From contig CP154954.1 in the NCBI GenBank assembly GCA_039621445.1, positions 78,068,073 to 78,132,072 on the forward strand: 64,000 nucleotides of DNA, read 5' to 3'. Position numbers and translations under genes: made by a program. Positions 54,401-64,000 of the stretch are shown one piece after another. Under the pieces are notes generated by a model, which was not told where the DNA came from, ran no database searches, and saw only the letters and a list, made by a program, of their open reading frames with translations. This DNA is from Euglena gracilis (Eukaryota > Euglenida > Euglenophyceae > Euglenales). Positions within the stretch are counted from its first letter, which is position 1. The number at the start of each line of letters is the position of its first letter.

Positions 54401-57029
54401 CAGCTGTGAGAACCCCACATTGCCCAAGGGGAAAGGCTCCGGTGCTTTCGACTCACTTTGCACTGGGGAAGATGAAACGTCCTGGTGTATGTTTTGACAG
54501 ATTTTTCAAAAAATGTGTGAAAACGCGATTTGGGACCTTTTTCAAGACCCCCAGAGACTTTTCCGGCGCAAAGCGCCGGAGAATTTTTTGCCGGGGGGTC
54601 CAGACCCCCCCTCCCCACTCATTTCACACACTGACCCTCGGCCCCTCAGGTCGACTTCCGCCGGGAGGATCTCAACCAAGGGGACTGGGACAAGATCGCC
54701 ACGATGCTGACCATGGAGGGCATGCGACCTGCGCTGAGTGACAAGTGCCCCCGCTGCATGCGCCCAGGCGCTGGCTGCCTGGCTGCCGGAGAGCCACCCC
54801 CCCCAGGGCTGTGCGGGAATCCCCGCAACCTTATGGGCGGTGGGTGGGTTTAACCCCAGGCCTTACCGTATAGCCCTCCCCCCCGGCCTGTCTTGTGTAC
54901 CCTGTCTGCTGATATGCCACGCGGCCACCTGCAATTGCAACGTGAAAGAGAAGGAGAGCCAGAGGCGATTTGTCTGGAAAAGGTTCAGCCATCGCGACAG
55001 AGGGCGTCACATAACTCCCTCCCCAACCCCACCCATCCAAAATAAAATAGGAAAGGTGTGCGATCCAAAGCGTCACACCACAGCACGTCATTTCACCGCT
55101 TTGGATCACATTTATTTGTTTATTTTTGCGATGCTGACCACCTTATGCGATACAATTATCCCTCGTTGGAGGTCGTATGCTAAAAACATGTTGCCACCTT
55201 ATAAAGCTGCAAAACCCTGAAAAACCTTGTCAGTTGCAGGAAAACAGTCGGGGAGCGCAAGCGCACACACACAACCACCCAACCGAAAACAAGTCGCTTT
55301 CTGGAATTGTGATTGCCTTAACTCGTATTTGTTTATGTGCCTTTCTCTTTTTAATTTTCTTTCAAAAGAATCACTCAGGGGGACCTCATTTTTGAGGGTT
55401 GCAACATGGCGGGGGAGGGAGTATTTCATTCTTGAATATTCCCAAAATTGACCAGAATAGAAATTACCCGGATATCAGCCTTTTTTTCCAGCCTCGGACT
55501 TTCCCCCCCCCCTCCCTCATTGACGGGATTTATTTATTCCAGCCACCCAAGGGCGCTGGACAGTTCCGGATTTTAGGCTTTCGGAGTTGCCCAAATGGGC
55601 CAAAAATGAGCATTGAGCCCAAATTTAGGGCCACATTGGTTTTTTTTTTGGTGGTAAAAAATCTGAAATTTTTTTGGCTATTTTTGGATTCTCGATTTTT
55701 TTGTACCCGATTCGACCCCAGTCCGGGCCTTGCTCCAGCCCTGAGACCCTATGGGGGGTCAGCCAGCAGCCTTCAGCAAGCCCAAACCTTCCTGCAGTCT
55801 CTGAGCCGGACCAGAGGTTTTTTTTAGTCTTATCGGACCCACCCACCCAACCCCCCCGGGGGGGGGGGGGTAGGGTGGGTGGGTCCGGCCAAGCCCCCTC
55901 CCCGGGGTGGAGTGGGAGAATCTTTTCGGTGCCGAAAACTTTTGAAAAGGTGCTGTTTTTAGCATTTTTCGCGATTCTTAGCCTTTTTTGAAGAAAAGTT
56001 AGTGGGTCCCCCTGGAACCCCGGTCTTAAATAAAAAGCCCCTGAGCTGGACCTCCTGGGGTGGCTAAGCACGCCAAGGTGGCCAAGCACCTGTTATAGGA
56101 TAGCCGGAATCTTCTCGATTAAGATCCTGAAAATCCATATATTACATACATATATGTATATATATATATATATTGTATATATATTATGTATTATATGTGC
56201 ATATATGTATATATCATATATATTATATATGCATATATGCATATATTATATTATATGTGTATATATGCATATATATTATATGTATATTATATGTGTATAT
56301 ATGTATATATATTATATACATTATATGTGTATATATGTATATATATTATATGCATTATATGTGTATATATGTATATATATATTATAATATATTACATGTG
56401 TATATATGTATATTATATGTGTATATATGCATATATTATATATATATTATATGTGCACATATGTATATATTATATATATTATATGTGTATATATGTATAT
56501 ATATATTAGATGTATATATGTGTATATATGTATGTATAGTATGTATATTATATGTGTATATATGTGGCAGCCATACTCTAAATGGACCCCCCCCCGGGAG
56601 TCCATTTAGAGTGTCCAGGGGGTCAAAATAGTTTTTTTGTGTTAATGGTGGAATAGGGTTAGGTGCGCAACTTAGGGGTAGGGTTAGGCCTAACTTACAG
56701 ACAGGAGTTAGATGCACAAGTTAGGCCTAATCCTAACCCTAAGTCGCGCACCTAACCCTACTCCATCATTAACGCAAAAAAATTGACCCCCCCCCCCTGG
56801 ACACTCTAAATGGACCCCCGGGGGGGGGTCCATTTAGAGTATGGCTGCCATACATGTATTATATATTATATGTATATTGGCAATCCGGAATATTTCCGTC
56901 CCCCCGCCCGCGGCCGGCCCCTGGCCCGGACACCTCATCCGGGACTGCTGGGCCCCCAAGCCCGAAGAGCGCCCCCGGCCAGGCACGCTGTGCAACCTCG
57001 TGAAGGCGCTCCCCGTCCCGGCGGACTGA
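47001..57029 (+). CDS. Protein kinase (TKL-like), spliced; gene-level entry
   Basis: Proposed exons: 47001-47057, 47411-47533, 48061-48150, 48909-49120, 49405-49525, 51120-51161, 52283-52413, 53541-53630, 53987-54097, 54650-54744 and about 56896-57029. The last seven or eight encode a protein kinase catalytic domain: Gly loop LGVGGMSIV, lysine in [14 protein letters not shown], catalytic loop [13 protein letters not shown] in place of [36 protein letters not shown]. The subdomain wording (MDGGSL-like hinge, CWxxxPxxRP) fits the tyrosine-kinase-like Ser/Thr kinases common in protists. All junctions from 39705 to 51119 agree in phase; those at 51161, 53630 and 54744 are unresolved. Introns carry microsatellites and a MITE. 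The product is a cytosolic or nuclear signalling enzyme; the substrate is unknown. Confidence 0.7.
47411..47533 (+). CDS. Exon [20 protein letters not shown]
   Basis: Acceptor GATGCAG and donor GTGTGC bound 41 codons reading [41 protein letters not shown]. Codon bias is strong and phase is 0 at both ends. Helical, Leu-rich sequence without a known domain name, N-terminal to the kinase domain. Confidence 0.6.
48061..48150 (+). CDS. Exon [20 protein letters not shown]
   Basis: After acceptor CACCCACAG, 30 codons read [20 protein letters not shown] and [10 protein letters not shown] up to GTCGCT, phase 0 at both ends. Ser/Pro-rich, probably a flexible juxta-kinase linker. Confidence 0.6.
48909..49120 (+). 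CDS. Kinase exon: linker plus Gly loop and VAIK lysine
   Basis: Reads [36 protein letters not shown], then [20 protein letters not shown] and [23 protein letters not shown] is the ATP-binding Gly loop and the Lys of LAAKT the ATP-anchoring lysine. The end is the GT at 49121 (phase 2), because AA + G restores a Lys codon at the next exon; the stronger-looking GTGAGA at 49131 would break the frame. The acceptor is CCCGAG at 48908 or the CCCGAG slightly downstream. Confidence 0.8.
49405..49525 (+). CDS. Kinase exon: alpha-C helix to hinge
   Basis: After a C14 tract and CAG the frame reads [49 protein letters not shown] is the conserved post-alpha-C strand. The position usually held by the alpha-C glutamate (F-x-x-E) is Ala here (FNAA). 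Ends at GTCTGA, phase 0. Confidence 0.8.
50605..51052. repeat. GGGGGGTCTTATTTTTGG minisatellite cluster
   Basis: Repeated GGTCTTATTTTTGGG words (about nine) in an intron, opening with the palindrome AAAATAAGACCCGGGTCTTA and containing two GGCGC-TT-GCGCC near-palindromes at 50764 and 50921. Confidence 0.85.
51120..51161 (+). CDS. Kinase exon: hinge segment [14 protein letters not shown]
   Basis: Acceptor [19 protein letters not shown] follows LLE in phase 0 and matches the (M/P)xGGSLxDLL hinge of TKL kinases. The 3' end is uncertain: available GTs give phase 0 or 2, while the next exon as drawn needs phase 1, so a micro-exon or a different acceptor (CTGAAG before TGGAAG, near 52310) may be used. 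Confidence 0.65.
51341..51436. repeat. (GT)n/(GC)n microsatellite
   Basis: GT repeats interrupted by GCGCGC, a third case of (GT)n closely following an exon donor. Confidence 0.95.
51500..51801. repeat. (TGTGG)n pentamer array
   Basis: About 58 TGTGG units with one TAACATGATGGGA interruption near 51611-51625. It encodes runs of WCGV, VVWC and similar in all plus frames, which are artefacts. Confidence 0.97.
51900..52131. repeat. (ACACA)n pentamer array
   Basis: About 46 AACAC units with a few substitutions, 100 bp downstream of the TGTGG array. The two arrays are purine/pyrimidine mirror-like but are not reverse complements of one another. Confidence 0.97.
52283..52413 (+). CDS. Kinase exon: catalytic loop HRDLKGSN
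   Basis: Acceptor AACACAG. Reads [43 protein letters not shown], with donor GTGTGC in phase 0. HRDLK-x-x-N holds the catalytic Asp and the metal-binding Asn; Lys at +2 from the Asp is the Ser/Thr-type arrangement. Confidence 0.85.
52414..53540. other. Kinase intron
   Basis: AT-rich, no exon or repeat of note. Ends in the acceptor CCAACCGCAG. Confidence 0.6.
53541..53630 (+). CDS. Kinase exon: DFD (DFG-equivalent) to activation segment
   Basis: Reads [38 protein letters not shown] occupies the DFG position, keeping the metal-binding Asp but with Asp for Gly. GTPGFM leads to the APE motif in the next exon. No GT donor fits after GFM; a GC donor (ATG|GCCCCT) would give phase 0, adding one residue (GFM-YAPE) compared with the family consensus. 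Confidence 0.8.
53987..54097 (+). CDS. Kinase exon: APE motif and alpha-F
   Basis: After ATGTAG, 37 codons read [40 protein letters not shown] and the D-V-x-S-F-G alpha-F signature are intact. Donor GTGTGC, phase 0. Confidence 0.85.
54650..54744 (+). CDS. Kinase exon: alpha-G region
   Basis: After acceptor CCCCTCAG reads [39 protein letters not shown] is the usual G-x-R-P-x-L segment before alpha-H. The 3' end may be at 54737 or 54744. Confidence 0.75.
54745..56149. other. Kinase intron
   Basis: AT-rich sequence and C tracts. TTTTCGGTGCCGAAAA at 55921-55936 belongs to the dispersed palindrome family. No exon was recognised. Confidence 0.5.
56150..56565. repeat. AT-rich TATATG(T/C)ATAT tandem array
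   Basis: About 400 bp of TATATGTGTATATATGTATA-type units of about 35 bp, giving spurious YIYYICVYM peptides. The 284-bp MITE is inserted at its right edge. Confidence 0.95.
56566..56849. mobile_element. 284-bp foldback MITE
   Basis: The arms begin GGCAGCCATACTCTAAATGG and end with the complement (CCATTTAGAGTATGGCTGCC). Homology of the arms continues through C/G tracts, TTTTTTTGTGTTAATG and TAGGGTTAGGTGCGCAACTT-like segments towards a centre near 56705. Flanks ATATATGT and ATACATGT (one mismatch) may be an 8-bp target duplication. The arms contain TAGGGTTAGG telomere-like words. It has no coding capacity. Confidence 0.85.
56896..57029 (+). CDS. Kinase terminal exon: alpha-H/I and stop
   Basis: Reads [41 protein letters not shown] and stop TGA at 57027-57029. 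CW-x-x-x-P-x-x-RP is the conserved C-lobe signature, the Arg forming the salt bridge to APE. No AG dinucleotide lies between 56841 and the start of this block, so the 5' boundary is undefined; the nearest AG (56836-56839) is inside the MITE. Confidence 0.8.
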
Positions 57030-58151
57030 CGGGCAACGGACGAGAGTTCTGGAACAGGGTTTTTTTTTAGTCTTGGACCCCGGGGAGGGGTAGGGTTGGT
57101 GGGTTTGGCTGAGCCCCCCCCCCCAGGTTTTCCCAGAGAGGGGTGGGATGTACTTTTCGGCGCCAGGCGCCGAAATTTTTTGGGAAAAAAACAGCTATTT
57201 TTTGGAATTTTCGTGTTTTTTGGCCATTTTCGAGAAAGTGAGTGGGTCCCCCGGGACCCACCTCCCCGACACCCCACCACCCAGGGGGTGGGTGGGTGGG
57301 GGAGACAAAAATGTGCAGCAAAAATTTTCCAGGGGGATTGGAGCTGGTTTCTTTCCCCCCCACCTCCCACAGTGCAGCCAGCGGAACCCATTCCCATCCA
57401 TTGCCCGGGTCGACGTCCTTTTGCCTTCACCATTGACCCTGTCGCATAGGCCACGCATCTCTATGAGTGCTGTTGGGATGCGCCTCTCTTCTCCTTTCCT
57501 CTGCCCCTAAAAATCTGACCCGCCTCGGCCCCCACCTTCTCCGCCAGGCCACCGGATCGCTTCCCTTTGTGTGCAGCGCGGCAACTCTGCAATGGGCCTC
57601 AGGTGCTCGGGACAAAAAATCCAGGCAGCCTGGCAAACAAACACTGTCGGCTTGGCACGGCTGGCAGGAAAACTTTGGTTGAAAGCTGTCATCGCACCTG
57701 ATGCCCGCTTTGGCCATAACCTGGCCCACACTTCTCCTTCCAGGGCTGATTTCGTTGGGTAATCACACTTCCTCCCGATGACCCACTTTGTGGGTAGAAA
57801 TGATTGTTGCTCTGAAAAGATCAGCCTGCTTTTGTTTTGTGCACATCAAGGAACAAAAGTGGGGTAGATATGCAAGTGTTTTCTCGAAATGTCATAAATT
57901 GGTGTTTTATTTAAAAAAAACACACCGCCTTGCACAGGGTGATCAGTTGTGGTTGTACTGTTCTTATGCCACACGTCCAAGAGTGGCAAGACAACCCACG
58001 TACCTCCCCCCAGGCAACCTTAGGTGCTTGGCCCCCCTGCTCCTTCCATGCGAACTTGCCCCCCCCCCCTAAAATCGGCCTTCAGCCTTTTGCATTTGGA
58101 CCCCAAAAATCGTAACCTGCGTACTTGGCCCCCCCTGAGGTTGACCCCCTG
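57030..58151. other. Downstream of the kinase stop, non-coding
   Basis: Possible 3' UTR at its start. Contains TTTTCGGCGCCAGGCGCCGA (57151-57170), G/C tracts and ordinary sequence. No confident exon was seen. Confidence 0.4.
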
Positions 58152-58317
<166 letters not shown>

Positions 58318-59098
58318 TGATTTGTTCTGGCAGCCCAGCCACTCGCCCGGTTGCGGTTGGGCCGACCCAAGGTCCACCCTTCCCCGGGGGTCCAGTGACC
58401 TAACCCACCACCAGGGCAGAACGGGAATCGACCGAACAGCCAGGATGGTGGGTGGGGGGGTCGACCCTCCCACCTCTTCCCGTTATTCCAGGAGTACCAA
58501 TTTTTGGACTCGAAAAAAATTTTCCGGCGTCTTCGGCACCGGGTGTTTTTTTTTGACCCATTTTGAGACCCATATAGGGGGTCCCCCCAAAAACCACCCA
58601 AAACCCCACTTTTTCACACCTTCCAATAATTCGACATTTTCTCAAAATTTTGATTTCGAGAGGTTTTTGAAGCAAAAAAAATGCCATTGAAAGTCCAAAA
58701 AATTTCAACGAGAAAAAATGTCAGTAAAATTTGACTGTGCCAAAATTTTGTCCACTTTTTTGACCTTCGTTTTTTTCACCCCCCCCCCCCCTAAAAAGTA
58801 CCAATTTTTAGGACGGAAATTTTTGATATTTTTTTGTGAAAAAAAATGTGTTTTTCCATCAAAAAATCATGTGTTTTGGGTTCATTTTTCAAAAAAAATT
58901 CCAAAATTTTTCTGGCCAAAATCCCCGTTTTCCTGAAATCGGTGAAAATTTTGTGGTGGGTGGGGGGTCGACCCCCCCCCCCACCTCCCGGGTGGCGGGT
59001 CGACTCCCCCCCACCAAGGCCTTCCCGTTCTGCCCTGCCCACCACTCTCATGGCCCGGGCCAAGCACCCCGGGGGGTACACTTCTCTTCCCGAGGCAG
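58318..59098. other. Intron-like DNA
   Basis: AT-rich with C tracts. CCGGCGTCTTCGGCACCGG at 58524-58542 is a palindrome of the dispersed type. No exon was seen. Confidence 0.4.
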
Positions 59099-59268
59099 GC
59101 TGCCCGACGCAACGTGGACAGCCTTCAGCCCTGCCTCCGCCCCCCCCCCCTCGCCCTCCACTGCCTCCGCATGGGGTTTGCCGCCCTCCCCTGCGACGTG
59201 GCCTGCGGGGCCACCCCGCTTCCACACGGGTGGCCCTGAGCCCAAGCGTGGGGTCCCTGTCCAGGGCT
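59099..59268 (+). CDS. Candidate exon, Pro/Ser/Ala-rich
   Basis: After CCCGAGGCAG reads LPDATWTAFSPASAPPPS, PSTASAWGLPPSPATWPAGP, PRFHTGGPEPKRGVPVQ to a possible donor GTGTGC. Third positions are G/C-rich as in other exons. It may be the start of another plus-strand gene downstream of the kinase; low complexity prevents identification. Confidence 0.4.
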
Positions 59269-59273
59269 GTGTG

Positions 59274-59435
59274 CAGGGGGGGAATTGACTGACGCAATCT
59301 CTCACAATTTTCCGCAGTATTTCTGCCATTTCTGCAAATTTCCTGCAATTCTTCCGCAATTTCCACTTTTTTCCCGCAATTTTTTCCCTTTCCGCAGTTT
59401 TCCCGAAGGCCTCTGATCTCAACTTCTCCCCCCTG
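59274..59435. mobile_element. 162-bp miniature of the 37.7-kb hAT family
   Basis: The left end CAGGGGGGGAATTGA and the right end TCTGATCTCAACTTCTCCCC-CCTG correspond to the ends of the 37729-39538 element, including the GAAGGCCTC block next to the right TIR and TTTTCCGCA-type subterminal repeats. All coding sequence is deleted. Flanks (GCTGTGTG, GCTGAACG) share only part of an 8-mer. Confidence 0.75.
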
Positions 59436-60140
59436 CTGAACGGGACCCCCCTTTCCTGGGTGAACACCCCATTCGGACTACAACTTTGGTGTTTGTTGGA
59501 CGTTGCGGGATTCATCCCAGCCACTTTCATACTTGGCCTGCCTGGGTGCTGGGCAGAGTGATGAAAGTGGCACATTTTTTTTCCAGTTACCGAAGATCTT
59601 TTTTTTTCCCTTTTCACCAGGAAGTCAAAGTAAGGGTGAGGTTTTCTGTTGGTTGCGTGGTTGCGTAATGGAGAGTAATGGGGTAGTTTGGCTTGTTCTG
59701 CTCAGGTGCAGCCAGAAGAATAGCCCACCCCAGGGGTGTTCGTTTGTTGAACCTCTTGTGGGGGGGGGTTAGCGAGTAGCAGTTTCCAGCAGCTTGCCTC
59801 TGTGGACCCTTTGCTTTGAAATGCAGCAGGACAATAGTTTCAGAAGTGGAAAATATATAGATTTGCAATACGGAGAATGAATATGAATGATACGGAATAT
59901 GCGTGGAGTCTGTATGGACGGAAACATTACAGACGGAACGTCCGGACTGATGTATGTGGAGTGTGATGGGCTGCAGCACGCTGCGCCCAGGGACAGCCCT
60001 GCCCCCACGCCAGCTATATCAGTTGGGGGTGCCGTTGGGACCTCCACAAGATGCCACCCATCAGCCTGAGGATTGAGTCCCCACCCCTCAGTAATCAGGG
60101 ATTCCCACAAATTCATGCCACGTATAATCACGAGATCATT
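59436..60140. other. No feature recognised
   Basis: Mixed-composition sequence without exon-like codon bias or clear repeats. Confidence 0.3.
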
Positions 60141-60272
60141 ATCAGGCTTCTTTTTACCTTGGAAAACCCCCACCCCGGGGGTGGGTCCCAATCCGGAGGC
60201 CCGGGTTATCAGGTTTCTTTTTACCTTGGAAAACCCCCACCCCGGGGGTGGGTCCCAAGCCGGAGGCCCGGG
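60141..60272. repeat. 66-bp tandem duplication
   Basis: ATCAGGCTTCTTTTTACCTT through GGAGGCCCGGGTT is repeated immediately with three or four differences, each copy containing CCACCCCGGGGGTGGG. Followed by GGGCGCGAAGCGCCGAAAAT (60275-60294). Confidence 0.9.
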
Positions 60273-60805
60273 TTTGGGCGCGAAGCGCCGAAAATTTTTT
60301 GGTAAGTGCCCTCAGGCGGCCCAGTTTTGGTTGGGGGTGGCCGGGGGGGGGGGGGGCGGGGGTCCCACAGCAAGCTGGATGAGTAAGGTGACCCCCAGGG
60401 GTCTTAAAAAGCATCATGAACCATCACAAGTGATCACCCAAAATCACAATTAATTGCTGAAAACACGAAGAAATGCCACAAAATAACCGCAAATGAGCTG
60501 TTTGAAGGAATTGGACACCACGGAGGCTGGCAAGAACAGGGTTACAAAACATGTGGAATCCAGGATTGGCCCATATGCCCGAAAATCGCCAACAATGGCC
60601 GAAATGACTGACAATTGCTGGGGTTTCCCACAACAACTGCATGAACAAAAAGTGTATTGCTGTATTGCTGTTCTGCTTCTGTAAAATGAATAACAGGGCA
60701 CCTTTTCAGTGGCAAGGCTCATGTCAGCACAGGTTTAGTCAGATGGATTCAGACACTGCTGGCATGCTGGAGGTAATAAATGGTTCTAAGTTCAACTCAC
60801 CTGCA

Positions 60806-61132
60806 TTATGCTCCCTGGAACCCCTCAAATAGCAGACCAGAAACGTTTGCCGGCGAGGTCGCTTGCCCCTCAATCCTCTTGGCCGCCAGCATTCTATACT
60901 CTGTTCTTAACCCCTTCCTCCTTGCTGCAGAACTCCCATCGTCACTCACCTCGTCATATTGACCCACAGTGATTGTGCAACCCTTCTTCTCTTTCTGCTT
61001 CCCTGGCTGCGGCTGGAACTGGGTCCGACTGGGAGTCAAACCCGGTGCCAAAATATCTGAAATTGCAAAAAAAATGCCCAAAAATCTGCAAATTGTGTGC
61101 AGAAAATGCAGAAAATCGAGTTTTTGACCCAA
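60806..61132 (-). CDS. Weak ORF with peptide-like stretch
   Basis: The minus strand reads GCTITVGQYDEVSDDGSSAA then RRKGLRTEYRMLAAKRIEGQ, within a 108-codon frame. A consensus donor GTGAGT follows GQYDE, so part may be an exon and the rest intron. Codon usage is not GC-rich as in other exons. No family is recognised. Confidence 0.25.
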   Translation of the reverse strand: MGQKLDFLHFLHTICRFLGIFFAISDILAPGLTPSRTQFQPQPGKQKEKKGCTITVGQYDEVSDDGSSAARRKGLRTEYRMLAAKRIEGQATSPANVSGLLFEGFQGA

Positions 61133-64000
61133 AATTTTTAGCTGGCCAGTGTCCGATTTTTTTCCCAGCCTCTCAGCTGGTCTCCCCCCCTGGGGTCGTT
61201 AAAAGACGTCCTGGTGGGGGCAGGGCATCCAACCCCTACCTCCTGTGCGTTGGGAAGGGTCCCCCCAAGGATTTCGATACCCCAAGGTTTTAGTCAGGTG
61301 GCCGCTTTTCCAGCGCCAGACGCAATCCTTCCTCCCTCCTCCTTCCATGCAAAATCGAAATCGGCCCCCTGAAGTCGGACTTCGGGCCCTTTTTAAGTTT
61401 TTTTTTTACCCCTGTTGCGGCTTTCTTTTCTTTGGCCTATTACGTGGCCTGCCGACGTTTTAGCATGCGAACCTGCCCCCCTCCCCCCCCCCTCCCGTTG
61501 GTTGCCGCCCCGCCTGGCCGCACTTTCAAATGTGGCTACGGGGGGTACACATCTGGGTTTGCGACAGTGACAGTGACAGTGACACTGGTCTATGCTGCAG
61601 GGTTTGTTTTTGTTTGACACTGGCGATTTTGTTTGCACTGTTGGAAGGGGAGGCGGCACCAGTACTACCACCACCGCCGGTATGGAACACCGCCTGTGCT
61701 GACCCCTCGAGACCAACGTGGGCTTCAGGCCTTTTTTTTCCCCTCCTTATGTCTCAACCATACCATTGCTTAAGGTATGCCCGACCCCATCCCCCAGGGG
61801 GGTGGCTAACTCTTTTTTTTCGGAGGGACTGACTGGTTTTTGGCTTCAGACCCCCCGGGGCGGGGTTTGCCAGGAATGCCTAAAAGTTGCCACCCAGCAC
61901 GGAGGCGCCAAAATATATTTCGGGGTTTGGCCAAAATTTATTTGAGCCATTTTTGGCCTGAGCAGCCAAAGTGACCGACCCCCCTGGGGGGGGAGTAAGT
62001 GACTGGTTTTTCAAAAGTGACAGATAGCGGATCGCCACCTGGTGGCGGGCACTTCCATTTCGATCCCACTTGCTTCTCTTGGGTGGGTTGCCCATTCTCT
62101 TATGAAATGCCATACTATACATGCCTCACTATTTTCTTCACCAACCCATCCACCAGGAGTGAGCTCAGGGGAAGCAACCCATCTTTTCGCGGTTTTTGCT
62201 GCTTTTTTTTGGTGATTTTTTTGAATTTCTGCTGGGAAAACTGTCAGATTTATTTGCCCGTGTTCAGACCGCATCATTGGTCTCCAAAACCAATGAAATC
62301 CCCTGTTCGGACCGCAATTTTTATCACCAAAGCGTTTCTTGGGCACGGGGGGGGGGACGGGGTAAAAAGCCCCCAATTTTCCCCGAGACCGAACGTTTGA
62401 CCAATTTGCCTATATTTGGAAGCAGGATGCACCCAAAATTTAATCCAAATCTGTACCTCACATGCATTATTGCCCGCCCAAAGTTGGTCTTCAGCCTCAA
62501 CCTGTGACCTTGAGGCCCCCCTGAAGGGGCGGCTCAGGGCTCGGGGAGAGTTCGGGTTGGGGTGGCCTGGCCCCGCCCCGCCTCTTCATCCCCCTCCCCC
62601 CGCCCCACGACACTTTATGGCGCCCGCGGGTTCTAACCCCCCTCTCTGCACTGCCACCTGTTTCCGGTGCAGCCCCTGCCACACTGCCCGCCCCCATTGC
62701 TCTTCCCTTTGGACAAATCAAAGGGGCACGTCCCCGGTTGGATGTCATTTAACAATGGGCAGACAAACACAAAGCCTGCCCCTCCCCCACCACCCATTTG
62801 TCAAGGGGCTGGACCCTGTCAAAAGAAAAGTTTCTTGCACCATCGCTTCAAACAAAACGAAAACTTAAAATTGAGCAGAAAGTGTGAAAAGCACCAAAAA
62901 TTGAATTTTGGCACTTTCCAGTTTGGGACAGCAAACTATCTGGGTTTCAGCAGGGGGCTGGCGAGGATTTTTCTTTGGCTGAAAGGTTGGGGCGAAAATG
63001 GAAGTGCTTGCTTTCGGCCATACCCCCACCTTGGGGGGGTCCAGGCTTCTTTTTAAGTCAGCAGCCCCCCCCCCCCCCCGGGGGGGGTGGGTGGGTGGGT
63101 CCGGGCCGGACCCCCGGGGGGGGGGGGTCCCGCGCCGGAGGCGCTGGGTATACCTTTTCGGCGCAAAGCGCCGAAATTTTTTGGAAATTGCCTTTAACGG
63201 GCCCGATTTTGGGGGGGTCCCCGCCCCCCTGGGGGGGGGGGGGTCCCGCGCCAGGGTGTGTGGGTGGGGGGTCTTAAAAAGAAGCCTGGGGGGGGGGTCC
63301 AGCCGGGACCAGCCGACAGATGTGGGGCCAGGCAGGGGTTCTTCAAGCCCCCCGGGTCTTGAAGAAGGGGGACCCCCGATTGGGGGCCGATTTCCTCCCC
63401 TCTACCCTGGGTCTCTTGGCTGTGGTTTGTCAATCCAGCCCTCCATTTCCATCTTGCTTCTCCTGACAGCTTTCCCCAATCCCTCCCCCCACAAGTGTGC
63501 TCTTCTTGGTGTCTTTGATCCTCTTCTTGAAAACCTTCAACAAATCCACTCAACAAACCCAGATAGCACAATGTGTGCCATGCCAAAAATTACTTCCCCT
63601 TTACACTGTGGCCACGTATATATCTGAATGCATGGCATATGTACATGCATGCATGCATATGCACCAGTGATGAATTTTTTAAGCTTTTTTAAGCTTTTTT
63701 GGGAATGCAAATATGGGCCAAAGTTGGATGGAAAAAATTAAAATTAAAACGCCACCCCAAAAATTTCGGGTGTCTCAATCCATATTTCCAATATTTTGAT
63801 GATTTCGGGGCTTTTCTGAAATTTGATTTTTCGGTGCCCAGTTCAACCCAGGGCCCACCAGTTCCAGTCAGAGGACAGCAGTTTCCAGGGGGTGAGCAGC
63901 AGTTTTTTCCAGCAAGCGCACATTTTCTAGCTTTTGTGACGACCCAGAATGAGTCCAAGCAAGGGAGTCCGGGGGGAGTGGCCCTCTTACAGCCCTGATG
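61133..64000. other. Mostly non-coding to the right edge
   Basis: C/G tracts, a GACAGT hexamer run (61565-61585), a GGCGCAAAGCGCC palindrome (63161-63173), and an inverted copy of the module at 2340-2540 near 61060-61230. A GC-rich patch at 62510-62700 could hold an exon on either strand but no frame stands out. Confidence 0.35.

Overview
This window looks like nuclear DNA from an intron-rich eukaryote with a repeat-laden genome, probably a unicellular alga or other protist. I could not fix the lineage from sequence alone. The evidence is coding sequence only in short GC-rich blocks (codon third position almost always G or C) bounded by GT and pyrimidine-tract/AG sites; kilobase introns full of homopolymer G/C tracts, microsatellites and transposons; DNA transposons of hAT type; and TTAGGG-type telomere-like repeats. 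Nothing bacterial (operons, Shine-Dalgarno sites, CRISPR) was seen, and no rRNA or tRNA gene was recognised.

Layout. (1) 0-5 kb: minus-strand exons. The best three (150-229, 537-635, 1172-1250) encode part of a mitochondrial carrier family protein that runs off the left edge; two more minus-strand candidate exons lie at 3.0-3.3 and 4.5-4.7 kb. (2) 5.5-19.1 kb: one 13.6-kb tandem satellite of a ~161-166-bp unit, roughly 80-85 copies, with a two-copy 217-bp repeat at its left edge. (3) 19.9-37.1 kb: plus-strand GC-rich exons, many joining in compatible reading phase, spread over introns of up to about 3.75 kb that contain complete transposons. (4) 37.7-44.5 kb: a hAT transposon with its own spliced transposase, then a 4.64-kb element with ~170-bp terminal inverted repeats that carries unfamiliar minus-strand genes and a smaller nested hAT-like element. 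(5) 39.6-57.0 kb: plus-strand exons ending in a clear Ser/Thr (TKL-like) protein kinase domain with a stop at 57029. (6) 57-64 kb: mostly non-coding, with a (CAT)n array, a miniature hAT copy, one plausible plus-strand exon and one weak minus-strand ORF.

Reading-phase bookkeeping (exon end phase against next exon start phase) supports several joins: 24554 to 26901, 27020 to 30771, 32398 to 32699, 32819 to 36514, 36634 to 36971, and 39705 through 49525. This suggests one or two giant plus-strand genes, possibly a single kinase gene of about 36 kb whose introns have repeatedly taken transposons. That single-gene model is inference and is broken at several unresolved junctions.

The most distinctive content is the mobile DNA. 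Two related hAT-type elements (25700-26751 and 28508-30177) and a third hAT family (37729-39538, plus a 162-bp miniature at 59274-59435) show CAGG-type ends, and two of them have 8-bp target duplications. A 2.95-kb element (32999-35947) is filled with GCGCAAATGCGC palindromes, including a near-perfect ~100-bp palindrome. The 39856-44494 element has TIRs built of GTCGGCCGAC palindromes. A 284-bp foldback MITE lies immediately before the last kinase exon and holds the only AG that could serve as its splice acceptor.
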